Source: DAOVQB01 sp023128935 (GTDB lineage: Bacteria > Eisenbacteria > RBG-16-71-46 > CAIMUX01 > WJJG01). From it: a DNA stretch of 18,715 nt. Position numbers and translations under genes: made by a program. Shown in pieces: positions 1 through 6,879 of the stretch. The stretch lies in contig DAOVQB010000075.1 of NCBI GenBank assembly GCA_030628905.1, positions 1-18,715 of the forward strand. Direction: 5' to 3'. A model generated the notes under the pieces. That model did not search any database. It worked only from the letters and a program-made list of their open reading frames with translations, and was not told the origin of the DNA. Numbering within the stretch: position 1 is the first letter of the stretch; each line of letters starts with the position of its first letter.

Positions 1-164
1 ATAGAAAGCAGATCTGTGGGGGCATCGCGGGATTCCGCCAAGTGGCGCGCTGCGGACTGCGCGAGATCGCGTCCTTCCGTTGCCCTGGCGCAGGTGCTGC
101 TGGCTATGCAGAAAGCTAGTCCCGCTGCACCCAGGGCCACGACTGTACAACCTATGGGTCTCAT
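1..164 (-). CDS. N-terminus of an unidentified exported protein (partial)
   Basis: An open frame starts at ATG 164-162 and runs off the left edge after 54 codons. An 8-base Shine-Dalgarno sequence AGGAGGTG (complement of 171-178) lies 6 nt upstream of the ATG, which makes the start convincing. The protein begins MRPIGCTVVALGAAGLAF, a short basic n-region followed by a hydrophobic core of about 15 residues. Small residues and cysteines at about residues 19 and 25 follow, and then a polar segment, so this is a signal peptide. It could be cleaved by signal peptidase I after the ARA at residues 26-28, or be a lipoprotein at one of the cysteines; the sequence does not decide between these. The mature part visible is too short to name a family. 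It lies downstream of, and on the same strand as, the FlgD-like domain fragment. Confidence 0.6.
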   Translation of the reverse strand, partial: MRPIGCTVVALGAAGLAFCIASSTCARATEGRDLAQSAARHLAESRDAPTDLLS

Positions 165-242
165 TGCCGGCACCTCCTATGTGGGTCCAGGACCTTTGCG
201 GCCTTGGTCGGGGAAACTCCCCCCACCTTTGACCCTCTTTGT

Positions 243-470
243 CTATCTTATCACAGAGACCTTCCGGATCACGGAGGACCCTTCTATTGTCAACCGCAAG
301 AAGTAGATGCCGCTGCCCGTGCGGGTGCCTTGATCCTTCCGCCCGTCCCAAGGCAAGCGGTACTTCCCGGGCTCAAGGACACCGTCCACGAGCATCCGCA
401 CTCGTCGGCCCTGGAGGTCGAATACCTCAAGCCTAACGGGCCTTTGGTGATCCAGCTCGAAGAGCGATCA
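243..470 (-). pseudogene. Orphan FlgD-like C-terminal domain of a secreted protein (5' end lost)
   Basis: In the frame that ends at stop TAG 245-243, about 74 codons read like the FlgD Ig-like domain (FlgD_ig) or type IX-like C-terminal domain seen at the ends of secreted proteins in FCB-group bacteria. Visible motifs are VRLEVFDLQGRRVRMLVDG, then PGKYRLPWDGRKDQG, then SGIYFLRL, and a final RKVSVIR at the stop, which is the expected order and end. The frame is closed by TGA at 470-468, and no initiation codon or Shine-Dalgarno is seen. Only the C-terminal domain of a once larger protein therefore remains. A broken transposase fragment begins exactly where the domain homology stops, so truncation by a mobile element is the simplest explanation. 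The domain normally mediates outer-membrane export or surface attachment as part of a larger protein; the lost catalytic part cannot be inferred. Confidence 0.65.
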
Positions 471-648
471 GGCGGCGGGTCGTCTGATATAGGGCGGGCA
501 AGATGAGCCCGGCGGACTCCGAAGTGCCGACGGAGACGCCCAGTCAGTAGCGGGAGGCATCGTCGAGGAAGAAGAGCGCAACGCGATGGGCACGAGTAAC
601 GCCGGCACGGAAGTGCTTGCCGTCGCAGAGTACCATCCGGCTCGAGCC
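471..648 (-). pseudogene. Decayed DDE (rve-type) transposase fragment
   Basis: On the minus strand one frame reads MVLCDGKHFRAG (from 636), then VALFFLDDASRY, an in-frame TGA at 546-544, then LGVSVGTSESAGLILPALYQ. This resembles the catalytic core of rve-type integrases/transposases (IS481-like and relatives): the first acidic residue in a DGKHF-like context, and a DDASRY strand followed by the VGTSES helix. The stop codon, the lack of an N-terminal DNA-binding domain and the missing rest of the DDE core show it is not functional. No terminal inverted repeats were found around it, so the element's limits are unknown. The fragment lies between the promoter of the MNT/HEPN pair and the truncated FlgD-like domain. 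The family call rests on motif likeness alone. Confidence 0.5.
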
Positions 649-779
649 CTTTCCTGAAGGTGCCGGACTCCCTGGCGATTTCCAGACACGCCGCTGAGCC
701 AGTGGCAGATCCGTGCAGCTGTTGCCCGATCATCTTCCGCAGATGAATACCGTTCGTATCGTACGCGTGCTCCTCTTCC

Positions 780-808
780 TTGACCTGTGTTATCTTCGCA
801 GGCAGAAT
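780..808 (+). promoter_or_regulatory. Probable sigma70-type promoter for the MNT/HEPN pair
   Basis: A -35-like TTGACC (780-785, 5 of 6 consensus) is followed after 17 bp by CAGAAT (803-808, 4 of 6). It lies about 50 bp upstream of the nucleotidyltransferase start at 861 and is the only good match in the gap. It is inferred from sequence alone. Confidence 0.45.
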
Positions 809-860
809 TAGCGGAGGGGATACTTCAGAAGTGCCGCGAGATACGTGCGAGGAGGCCCTC

Positions 861-1178
861 GTGACCGCTCAGCAAGAAGCCTTGAAAACCCTGGTGGACG
901 CCATCGTCGATGTCGTGCACCCGCTGCGGATCATCGTCTTCGGATCGGCTGCGCGGGACACGATGGGGCCCTTGAGCGATATCGACCTGCTCGTGGTGAT
1001 GCCAGAGGGGGTCCATCGTCGTAAGACAGCCCAGGATCTCTATCAGAGAATTCGGGGGATCGGGGTGCCCTTTGACCTGTTAGTAGCGACACCCAGCGAT
1101 CTCGAGAAGCACAAGGAAAATATCGGGCTCATCTACCGCACGATCCTGGCTGAAGGGAAAGAAGTCTATGCCGCCTGA
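861..1178 (+). CDS. MNT-domain nucleotidyltransferase antitoxin (MntA-like)
   Basis: This 105-residue protein is a minimal nucleotidyltransferase of the MNT type. In characterised pairs (Shewanella MntA/HepT) such proteins neutralise the HEPN partner by AMPylating it. The signature GS-x10-DxD is intact: G28-S29 and D40-I-D42, with RD at residues 32-33 and a third acidic residue at D72 in the FDLLV strand, so catalysis is plausible. The GTG start at 861 is chosen because AGGAGG (850-855) sits 5 nt before it; a longer open frame back to 780 adds 27 residues that do not fit the family. The stop overlaps the next gene by 11 nt, the standard arrangement for a translationally coupled toxin-antitoxin pair. 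Family assignment is strong; the antitoxin role is inferred from the pairing. Confidence 0.85.
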   Translation: MTAQQEALKTLVDAIVDVVHPLRIIVFGSAARDTMGPLSDIDLLVVMPEGVHRRKTAQDLYQRIRGIGVPFDLLVATPSDLEKHKENIGLIYRTILAEGKEVYAA

Positions 1179-1563
1179 CCATGGCACTCCCGGCGATCCC
1201 TTCGAATGGCTGCGTCATGCCCGCAGCGACCTCGCGCTGGCGCAGGTTGATCCACCGCAAGACGTCATGCTTGAAGGGCTGTGCTATCACGCGCAGCAGG
1301 CTGCAGAGAAGGCGCTCAAAGCGGTGTTGATCTCCCGCGGGATTCCGGCTCCACATACCCACAGCATTCGTTCGCTCTTCGATTCCCTTCCGGCTGACGT
1401 TTCCGTGCCAGTTGATCTTGAACGCGCGGCGGCTCTCACTACATATGCAGTAGCTGCACGCTACCCGGGCGACCTCGAGGCGATCGAGGCAGACGAATAC
1501 CGTGAAGCACTGCGACTCGCATCGATGGTAGTAACCTGGGCAGATGACATCCTGCGGCAATAA
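1168..1563 (+). CDS. HEPN-domain protein, probable toxin of the MNT/HEPN pair
   Basis: This 131-residue all-helical protein has the HEPN fold signature: WLRHARSDLALAQ near the N-terminus (residues 14-26), the family hallmark HAQQAAEKALKAVL (41-54), then SRGIPAPHTHSIR (56-68) and YAVAARYPG (93-101). HEPN proteins paired with MNT partners are ribonuclease toxins, or their relatives, using an R-x4-6-H motif. Here R57-x5-H63 fits and H65 follows. The C-terminal R-x4-H-x-Y form seen in the Shewanella HepT is not present, so this is the other HEPN subgroup (PF05168-like). The ATG at 1168 overlaps the end of the nucleotidyltransferase gene by 11 nt, and a weak GAAGGG lies upstream, which fits coupled translation. 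Whether it is a toxin cannot be shown from sequence. Confidence 0.85.
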   Translation: MPPDHGTPGDPFEWLRHARSDLALAQVDPPQDVMLEGLCYHAQQAAEKALKAVLISRGIPAPHTHSIRSLFDSLPADVSVPVDLERAAALTTYAVAARYPGDLEAIEADEYREALRLASMVVTWADDILRQ

Positions 1564-1591
1564 GGGGAGCGCCCCATCATCACCCCCGCCT

Positions 1592-1726
1592 TCAAAGCGC
1601 CGCGACATGCAACGCACATAGTTACGGATCAAACGCAAGGCCCTCATCGCCAAGATAGAGCACGACTCCCCGCACAAAGCGTTCTCCCACCAAGTCGCGA
1701 AGGTACCTTTGCGCGGCCTTGGCCGT
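1592..1726 (-). pseudogene. Remnant of the C-terminus of a DUF4143-type AAA ATPase
   Basis: On the minus strand a frame reads YLRDLVGERFVRGVVLYLG, then DEGLAFDP, then an in-frame TAA at 1624-1622, then LCALHVAAL and TGA at 1594-1592. This matches the characteristic end of ATPases with a C-terminal DUF4143 nuclease-like domain, which typically finish with a GERFxxGVVLYxG strand, a short loop and a (L/R)xALPVSALW tail. The first stop falls in the loop, and the final Trp codon (TGG) appears to have become TGA. No ATPase domain lies upstream, so only the last 40-odd codons survive. The gap 1564-1917 otherwise holds a short GC-rich hairpin (1756-1772) and the rpmB promoter; I see no gene on the plus strand there. 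Confidence 0.5.
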
Positions 1727-1844
1727 TCCGCCCGCCGAGGGGCCACGCGGCCCGCGCGCTTCAGAAAAGCGCCCCCTGGCGCCGAGGGGATGGTTTGTCC
1801 CAAAATTTAGTGTCTGCCTTGCAGAGAAACAGGAAACAGGCGCC

Positions 1845-1874
1845 TTGACAAGCGGGACGCTGGGAACGTAGACT
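1845..1874 (+). promoter_or_regulatory. Probable sigma70-type promoter of rpmB
   Basis: A perfect -35 TTGACA (1845-1850) is separated by 18 bp from TAGACT (1869-1874, 4 of 6 of TATAAT). It lies 43 bp upstream of the rpmB start, which leaves a short AT-richer leader. This is the clearest promoter in the window. Confidence 0.65.
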
Positions 1875-1917
1875 TGGTTTTCTTTTGAACCACACGCGGA
1901 ATTGAGTGGAGGAGGCC

Positions 1918-2151
1918 ATGTCACGCAAGTGCGATATATGCGGCAAGGGACTTCAGCGGGGCAACCGCGTAAGTCACGCTCACAATCTATCGAAGCGTAC
2001 CTGGCAGCCCAATCTCCAGCGTGTGCGGGCCCTTGTTGATGGCAAGCCGGTGCGGATGCGGGTCTGCACGCGCTGCCTTAAGAAGGGACTAGTCACAAAG
2101 AACATTCGCGGCAGCCGCTCTGTGCCCAAGCCGGAGGCGGAGAAGGCGTAG
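1918..2151 (+). CDS. rpmB: 50S ribosomal protein L28
   Basis: L28 is a small protein of the large ribosomal subunit. The 77-residue product has the usual length and pattern: MSRKCDICGKG at the N-terminus, the SHAHNLSKRTWQPNLQ segment (residues 19-34) that binds rRNA, and a C-terminal CTRCLKKG. Cysteines at 5, 8, 50 and 53 form the two CxxC pairs of the zinc-binding version of L28, not the cysteine-free version. The ATG at 1918 is preferred over an in-frame GTG at 1906 because GGAGGAGG (1908-1915) directly precedes it and MSRKCDIC is the family start. It is monocistronic, with its own promoter, and converges on the radical SAM gene with only 25 nt between the stops. No clear terminator hairpin is visible in that gap. 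Confidence 0.97.
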   Translation: MSRKCDICGKGLQRGNRVSHAHNLSKRTWQPNLQRVRALVDGKPVRMRVCTRCLKKGLVTKNIRGSRSVPKPEAEKA

Positions 2152-2176
2152 CGGCCGCGCCCCAAATCCAGCTTGC

Positions 2177-3919
2177 CTACCGGGCTTGAGCTTGAGCTTC
2201 CTGCCAATCCCTCACCAGCTCCGTGCGATCGTCCTCGCCGATCAGATAGCCCCAGGGCAGCGGCGAATCGAGCCGAATCGATCCCAGGAGCGGCTCGAGT
2301 TCAATGCCATCTTCCCTGAGCGCCGCTTCCGGCCGCATGCCCTCCCGGGCCATGCGCGCCAGCCTGGGCCCCCAGGTCACATCTCCACGGGCAAGCAGCG
2401 CCTGCCGACGGGCTTCGCGGAAGCTCTTGATGCGCAGCCGCACGCCTCGGGGCACGGCCTTAGTAAGCTGCCGGGCCCGGTCCCGCAACTGTTCAAGCGG
2501 AGCCATCGGCGCCCACTGAAATGGAGTGCGGGGTTTTGGGACGAAGGCATTGACTGTTGCGCTCAGGCTGCAGCCAGAGGGCAGTTCTTCACGCATGCTC
2601 GCCAAGAGCTTTCCAATCCCCGCGATGTCTTCCTCTCGCTCGAATGGCAATCCGATGATGAAGTAGGTCCGCAGCCGGCGCACACCGCACCGCCCGAGCA
2701 TGCTTGCGCTGCGCAGGATCGCCTCATTGCCCATCGGCTTGCCAATCAGCGCTCGCAAGCGGTCCGTGCCCGTCTCGGGCGCGATTGTGAGTGTCGTCGC
2801 GCCGCTGCCCACAATGTCCTTCACGACCCGCTCGCGCGAGAAAGCCGCCGGCAGGCTTGAGATCGAGAGCCTCACATCCATCCCCGCCAGTGCGCCGGTG
2901 AGTCGCTCGAGATCGGTGTAGTCACCCGCCGAGAGCGACATCAACCCCACCGTCTCGCCGGGGCGCAGATCCGCACGGGCCCTCTCCAGCAGCAGCTCCG
3001 ACGGGCATTCGCGCCAGGGGGCATAGACCCGCCTGGGCGCGCAGAAGCGGCACCGCCGCGGGCAACCCCTGGCCAGTTCCAGCAGATAAGCCGGACCCAG
3101 AGCGGTCTCTTCCGGAACACGGACCGCACTGGGCTGCGAGGCGATCCCATCCCACGGTACCGAGCGCACTGGGATGTCGGGAGAAACAAGCTGTTTCGCA
3201 GGCCCAATCGGATGCGAGGCGGAGCGGTGCATCGCGGAGTCCGCTTGCTCCTGAGAAGCTGGGTGCCGCGCAGGCGCGTCATCCGCGCTGCGCCAGGAGC
3301 GCGTATCCGGCATCGTAGTTGCCACCTCCGCGCGCAGAGGCCCCTTGTCACCAGACCAGATCCAGTGCGCGCGCTTGGCCGGCAAGAGCGCGCCGCGCAG
3401 CTCCGCCATGGCATCTGTCAAGGCCTCACGGCCCTCGCCGAGGTGTGCGCCCCAGCGGGCAAGAAAGGGTTCCAGGATCGCCTCGGCCTCACCCACCAGA
3501 AAGAGATCGAAGAAAGGCGCGAGCGGCTCGGGGTTGATCATCACCAGCGCCCCCCCTCCGACGACCAGCGGATGGCCCGCACGCCTCTCGCCAGCAAAGG
3601 CCGGTAGCCCGCCTGCCTCCAGGAGGGCCGGCACGGCGACCGCGTCGCCTTCGTAGGAAAGGCTCAAGAGCACGAGGTCCATGGAGGCCAGGGATCGACC
3701 GGAAGGCACAGTCCGCAGGCCGCCCTCAGGGAGCCGTAGATCCGAATGTGACGATCCCTCGGGGAGGTAGAACTGTTCACACTGGATGCCGCGGACAGAG
3801 CGCAAGATCCCAGTTACGATCTGGAACCCCAGATTGCCCTCGGCCACATTGCGGTAGCTCGGGAAGCCAAGGGCAACCCGGACTTCACGACCCCCGCTTG
3901 GAAGGATCTCCCGGCTCAC
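2177..3919 (-). CDS. B12-binding-domain radical SAM protein (TIGR03960-like)
   Basis: The 580-residue product has the two-part layout of the radical SAM group often described as a TIGR03960-type fusion. The N-terminal cobalamin-binding-like region (about 12-160) contains LVLLSLSY, GHPLVVGGGALVMINPEPL and FDLFLVGEAE. It is followed by a radical SAM barrel (about 275-520) whose [4Fe-4S] cluster ligands are C286, C290 and C293 in CPRRCRFC. The Elp3-like motifs TLTIAPETGTDRLR and FIIGLPFEREEDI follow. The DxHxxG cobalamin ligand motif is absent, so B12 need not be bound. A low-complexity linker (about 200-270) separates the two parts. The GTG start at 3919 has a weak ribosome-binding site, but no upstream ATG is available. 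It is the last gene of the dcw unit, 45 nt after ftsZ; its substrate is unknown and a link to division is only positional. Confidence 0.85.
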   Translation of the reverse strand: MSREILPSGGREVRVALGFPSYRNVAEGNLGFQIVTGILRSVRGIQCEQFYLPEGSSHSDLRLPEGGLRTVPSGRSLASMDLVLLSLSYEGDAVAVPALLEAGGLPAFAGERRAGHPLVVGGGALVMINPEPLAPFFDLFLVGEAEAILEPFLARWGAHLGEGREALTDAMAELRGALLPAKRAHWIWSGDKGPLRAEVATTMPDTRSWRSADDAPARHPASQEQADSAMHRSASHPIGPAKQLVSPDIPVRSVPWDGIASQPSAVRVPEETALGPAYLLELARGCPRRCRFCAPRRVYAPWRECPSELLLERARADLRPGETVGLMSLSAGDYTDLERLTGALAGMDVRLSISSLPAAFSRERVVKDIVGSGATTLTIAPETGTDRLRALIGKPMGNEAILRSASMLGRCGVRRLRTYFIIGLPFEREEDIAGIGKLLASMREELPSGCSLSATVNAFVPKPRTPFQWAPMAPLEQLRDRARQLTKAVPRGVRLRIKSFREARRQALLARGDVTWGPRLARMAREGMRPEAALREDGIELEPLLGSIRLDSPLPWGYLIGEDDRTELVRDWQEAQAQAR

Positions 3920-3964
3920 GCACGATCCCGTCAGTCCAGAGTGGATGTGAAAGCAAATACCATC

Positions 3965-5563
3965 TCAGTCCACTTGGCGTCGGCGCAGGAAGGATGGAAC
4001 GTCCAACCGGTCACGCCTCAGGACGCGCTGCCAGCGGCTGGACATGGTGGGCTTCCACTCGCCGCCGTGCAGATTCTTCTTCCAGACGAGTGGCACCACA
4101 TTCTCGGGGATCTCGGCGCCCGCCCTGGCCACACTCGCACCTCCGGCCGTAGCCGGCGGTACGCCCGGAGCCAGCATACTGGCCCCCCTCGGCGGCGGTG
4201 CCTGCATACCAGTCGTGGGCTGCGCAAGAGGGATCCGCTGGATCGGCCGGGCAGGCCCCAGGATGCCATCCTCACAGGCCGGGGCCCGCTCAAACGTGTT
4301 CGAGGGTCCCCCGGCTCCCGCATACTCCGCTGAGACTGGCTCCAGATCCTGAGTATGGCCGGTAGAGCCCCCGGGCACAGCCGCACCAGTCAGCACAATC
4401 GGCGTCGCCGCGGCGCCCACGGGTTCAGGTGTATCCACGAGATCCATCTCGCTGCTCTCCGATGAAGCAGAGACACCGATGGAATGAAGCACTTTTGAGT
4501 GGCTCGCTTCCCCCTCGGAAGACGTCGCAGATGAAACCTGCCCATCAACCGACAGAATCCGCTCGGCCTCACGCACAGCGCTGGCCCCGGCCACTCCTGA
4601 CTTTTCATCACCGAAGCCGGTGGCGATCAAGGTGACTCGGATCTCATCGGTGATGCGCGGATCGACTACAGATCCAAAGATCACGTTGGCATCCTCGCCC
4701 GCGGCCTGCAGAATGTGGTTTGACGCTTCATCCACTTCTGCCAGGGTCATCTCTTCCCCACCCATGAAATTCACGAGCAGGGCCCGCGCGCCGGAGATAG
4801 AGATGTCTTCCAGTAACGGGCTGGAGATTGCCATCTGGGCTGCCTCTCGCGCCCGGTCGGGCCCATGACCGAAGCCCATGCCCATCAGCGCATTGCCCAT
4901 CCCGCGCATGACGCTGCGCACATCGGCGAAGTCCACGTTGATGAGCCCGGGGACCGTGATGATCTCCGAGATCCCCTTGGTCGCATGCGCCAGGACGTCG
5001 TCGGCCACGCGCAGGGCCTCGTTGAGCGGCGTATTGCGATCTACAACGTGCAGCAATCGTTGATTCGGAATCACGATGAGAGTGTCGACAACTTCGCGGA
5101 GCTGCTCTAGTCCCTCCTCACACTGCCGCATGCGACGGCGCCCTTCGAAGCTGAAAGGCTTGGTCACAATACCCACCGTCAGCGCTCCCAGCTCCCGGGC
5201 AATCTCGCCCACAATCGGGCCGCCCCCTGTGCCCGTGCCACCACCCATCCCCGCGGTGATGAAGATCATGTCGGCGCCCTCGAGGTAGCCGCGGAGCAGA
5301 TCCCGGTCCTCTTCAGCCGCCTTGCGGCCGATGTGCGGATCTCCGCCGGAACCAAGACCACCGGTAATCTCGGCGCCAATCTGGATGCGATTCGGACAGT
5401 CCGAGGCATTGAGGGCCTGGATGTCGGTGTTGGCCACGAGGAACTCCACTCCCCGGATCTCACTCTCAAGCATCCGGTTGACGGCGTTCCCTCCGGCTCC
5501 CCCGAGCCCTATGACCTTCAGCGTTGCAGGAGAATACTCATTCTGACTGACTTCCAAGAGCAT
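3965..5563 (-). CDS. ftsZ: Cell division protein FtsZ
   Basis: FtsZ is the tubulin-like GTPase that forms the cytokinetic ring. The 532-residue product contains VIGLGGAGGNAVNRM near residues 17-31, the GTP-binding tubulin signature GGGTGTGGG (about 107-115), NTPLNEALRVADDV, and the T7 catalytic loop region GLINVDFADVRSVM (about 206-219). The folded core ends near residue 318. A linker of about 195 residues rich in Ser, Ala, Gly and Pro follows, and then the conserved C-terminal peptide DVPSFLRRR that docks FtsA and other partners. At 532 residues it is longer than the usual 350-400 because of the linker. The ATG at 5563 is preferred over the adjacent in-frame GTG at 5566: GGGAGGG lies 7 nt before the ATG and only 4 nt before the GTG. 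The 74-nt gap after ftsA is the largest in the cluster, but no convincing promoter was seen there. Confidence 0.98.
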   Translation of the reverse strand: MLLEVSQNEYSPATLKVIGLGGAGGNAVNRMLESEIRGVEFLVANTDIQALNASDCPNRIQIGAEITGGLGSGGDPHIGRKAAEEDRDLLRGYLEGADMIFITAGMGGGTGTGGGPIVGEIARELGALTVGIVTKPFSFEGRRRMRQCEEGLEQLREVVDTLIVIPNQRLLHVVDRNTPLNEALRVADDVLAHATKGISEIITVPGLINVDFADVRSVMRGMGNALMGMGFGHGPDRAREAAQMAISSPLLEDISISGARALLVNFMGGEEMTLAEVDEASNHILQAAGEDANVIFGSVVDPRITDEIRVTLIATGFGDEKSGVAGASAVREAERILSVDGQVSSATSSEGEASHSKVLHSIGVSASSESSEMDLVDTPEPVGAAATPIVLTGAAVPGGSTGHTQDLEPVSAEYAGAGGPSNTFERAPACEDGILGPARPIQRIPLAQPTTGMQAPPPRGASMLAPGVPPATAGGASVARAGAEIPENVVPLVWKKNLHGGEWKPTMSSRWQRVLRRDRLDVPSFLRRRQVD

Positions 5564-5637
5564 CACTGCTCCCTCCCACCAGGTTCACTGCTGCCGCGCA
5601 AAATCGAGCGGCAATTCAACTCCCAAACCACAATTCC

Positions 5638-6867
5638 TTAGCTCAGAAAGGGCACGTGTGCCCTGATCCTTTCCCACCATCCGCTCTCACGACGCCACGG
5701 TCCCGCGGCGTCGGTCCCCTGCCCCCGGCTCACGCCATAGCGTGCCAACCCGATGCAGGTCGTGAAGCGCGGGTCGACGGCCAGATCTCCCATGCCTCCC
5801 ACGCCCAGCGGAACGCCGATGCGAGCCGGCATCTCAAACACCTGCTCGGCCATCTCCGCTGCCCCTTGGAGGGCCGCGGTTCCTCCCGTTAGAACGATTC
5901 CGGCCGCCAGGATCTCCATGCCCTGGAGCCGCTCGACCTCTGCGCGCGCCAGGGTCAGGATCTCTTCCATGCGAGGCTCGATGATAGCGGCTAGGACATG
6001 CCGGCTGACTTGGCGCGCTATGCGCCCACCGACCCCGGGGATCTCGATTGCTTCATCCCGCCTGAGAAGAGAACCTATGGCACAACCCTGTGAGAGCTTG
6101 ATCTGCTCGGCGGCATCCAGGGGAGTTCGCAAACCGATCGCGATGTCGTTCGTGATCTGTGCGCCACCCATGGTTATCACGGCAACGTGTTGAACATGGT
6201 TGTCGAAATAGACCACCACGTCCGTCGTTCCTGCTCCAATGTCCAGCAGGATGACCCCCAGGCGCCGCTCATCTTCCTCCAGGACCGACCAGGCACTGGC
6301 CATCGGTTCGGCCACGATCCCCTCAACCTTGTAGCCGGCCCGGGTGATGACCTTGCCCACATTGCGCACGGCAGTCGAGGAAGCCGTGACGATGTGCACT
6401 TCCGCTTCCAACCGCACACCCGACATGCCAACCGGATCGCGGATCCCCGCCTGGTCATCCACAACGAACCCCTGCGGGATCACGTGCAGGATGTCACGAT
6501 TCGAGGGGATCGCAACCGTGCGCGCCGCATCCACAACCCGGCGCACATCCTCACAGCTCACTTCGTTCTCGCGACCCGAGACCGCAATGACGCCTCGACT
6601 GCTGGTTGAGCGGATGTGATCTCCCGCAATACCAGCGTAGACACCCCTCACGCTTAGTCCGGCCATCTGCTCGGCTTGCTCCACCGCGGCGCCAATGGCC
6701 TCGACGGTGGCTTCCAGATCCACCAGGTTCCCACCGCGCAGCCCGTGGGAAGGGCTCTCCCCAATGCCAAGGACAGAGAGATCCTCAGAATCGTCATGCT
6801 CGGCGATGACCACAGCGATCTTCGTCGTGCCCAAGTCAAGACCCGTTACGATCCGGCTGGCATGCAT
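5638..6867 (-). CDS. ftsA: Cell division protein FtsA
   Basis: FtsA is the actin-like ATPase that tethers FtsZ filaments to the inner membrane and recruits later divisome proteins. The 409-residue product shows the phosphate 1 motif GLDLGTTKIAVV (9-20), the FtsA-specific 1C region (about 84-160), phosphate 2 LLDIGAGTTDVVVY (207-220), the adenosine motif GIVLTGGTAALQG (323-335) and a C-terminal segment GWWERIRAHVPFLS (396-409). That last segment is the expected amphipathic membrane-targeting helix. The ATG at 6867 follows AGAGG with a spacing of 7 nt. It starts 12 nt after the ftsQ stop and precedes ftsZ, the classic ftsQ-ftsA-ftsZ order. Length and motifs are normal, with no sign of truncation. 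Confidence 0.97.
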   Translation of the reverse strand: MHASRIVTGLDLGTTKIAVVIAEHDDSEDLSVLGIGESPSHGLRGGNLVDLEATVEAIGAAVEQAEQMAGLSVRGVYAGIAGDHIRSTSSRGVIAVSGRENEVSCEDVRRVVDAARTVAIPSNRDILHVIPQGFVVDDQAGIRDPVGMSGVRLEAEVHIVTASSTAVRNVGKVITRAGYKVEGIVAEPMASAWSVLEEDERRLGVILLDIGAGTTDVVVYFDNHVQHVAVITMGGAQITNDIAIGLRTPLDAAEQIKLSQGCAIGSLLRRDEAIEIPGVGGRIARQVSRHVLAAIIEPRMEEILTLARAEVERLQGMEILAAGIVLTGGTAALQGAAEMAEQVFEMPARIGVPLGVGGMGDLAVDPRFTTCIGLARYGVSRGQGTDAAGPWRRESGWWERIRAHVPFLS

Positions 6868-6879
6868 GGCAATCCTCTC

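Noticed and set aside
182..241. GGGGAAACTCCCC inverted repeat between the FlgD-like fragment and the signal-peptide gene
   Set aside because: Stem of 4-5 bp without a T-tract in the relevant direction; insufficient for a terminator call.
204..506. Plus-strand open frames of 65-100 codons in 16-506
   Set aside because: They have no ribosome-binding sites and lie opposite the better-supported minus-strand FlgD-like domain and signal-peptide start.
290..733. Minus-strand 147-codon open frame
   Set aside because: Its protein is low-complexity Arg/Ser/Cys-rich with no recognisable motif; the recognisable transposase and FlgD-like signals lie in the other frames of the same strand.
1564..1577. 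GGGG-agcg-CCCC inverted repeat right after the HEPN stop, considered as a terminator
   Set aside because: The 4-bp stem has no T-run; too weak to call.
1756..1772. GCGCTT-loop-AAGCGC hairpin upstream of rpmB, considered as a terminator or riboregulator
   Set aside because: The 6-bp stem is perfect but no U-tract follows, it lies before the rpmB promoter, and such short GC stems are common in this GC-rich sequence.
1129..1803. 224-codon minus-strand frame opposite the HEPN gene
   Set aside because: Shadow of the HEPN gene and the following gap; composition is not protein-like and the plus-strand frame has clear family motifs.
2152..2176. Convergent gap between rpmB and the radical SAM gene, searched for a bidirectional terminator
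   Set aside because: Only 25 nt, with no hairpin plus T-tract visible.
5564..5637. 74-nt gap between ftsA and ftsZ, searched for an ftsZ promoter
   Set aside because: A TTGAAT-like hexamer is present but no -10 at suitable spacing; not strong enough to report.
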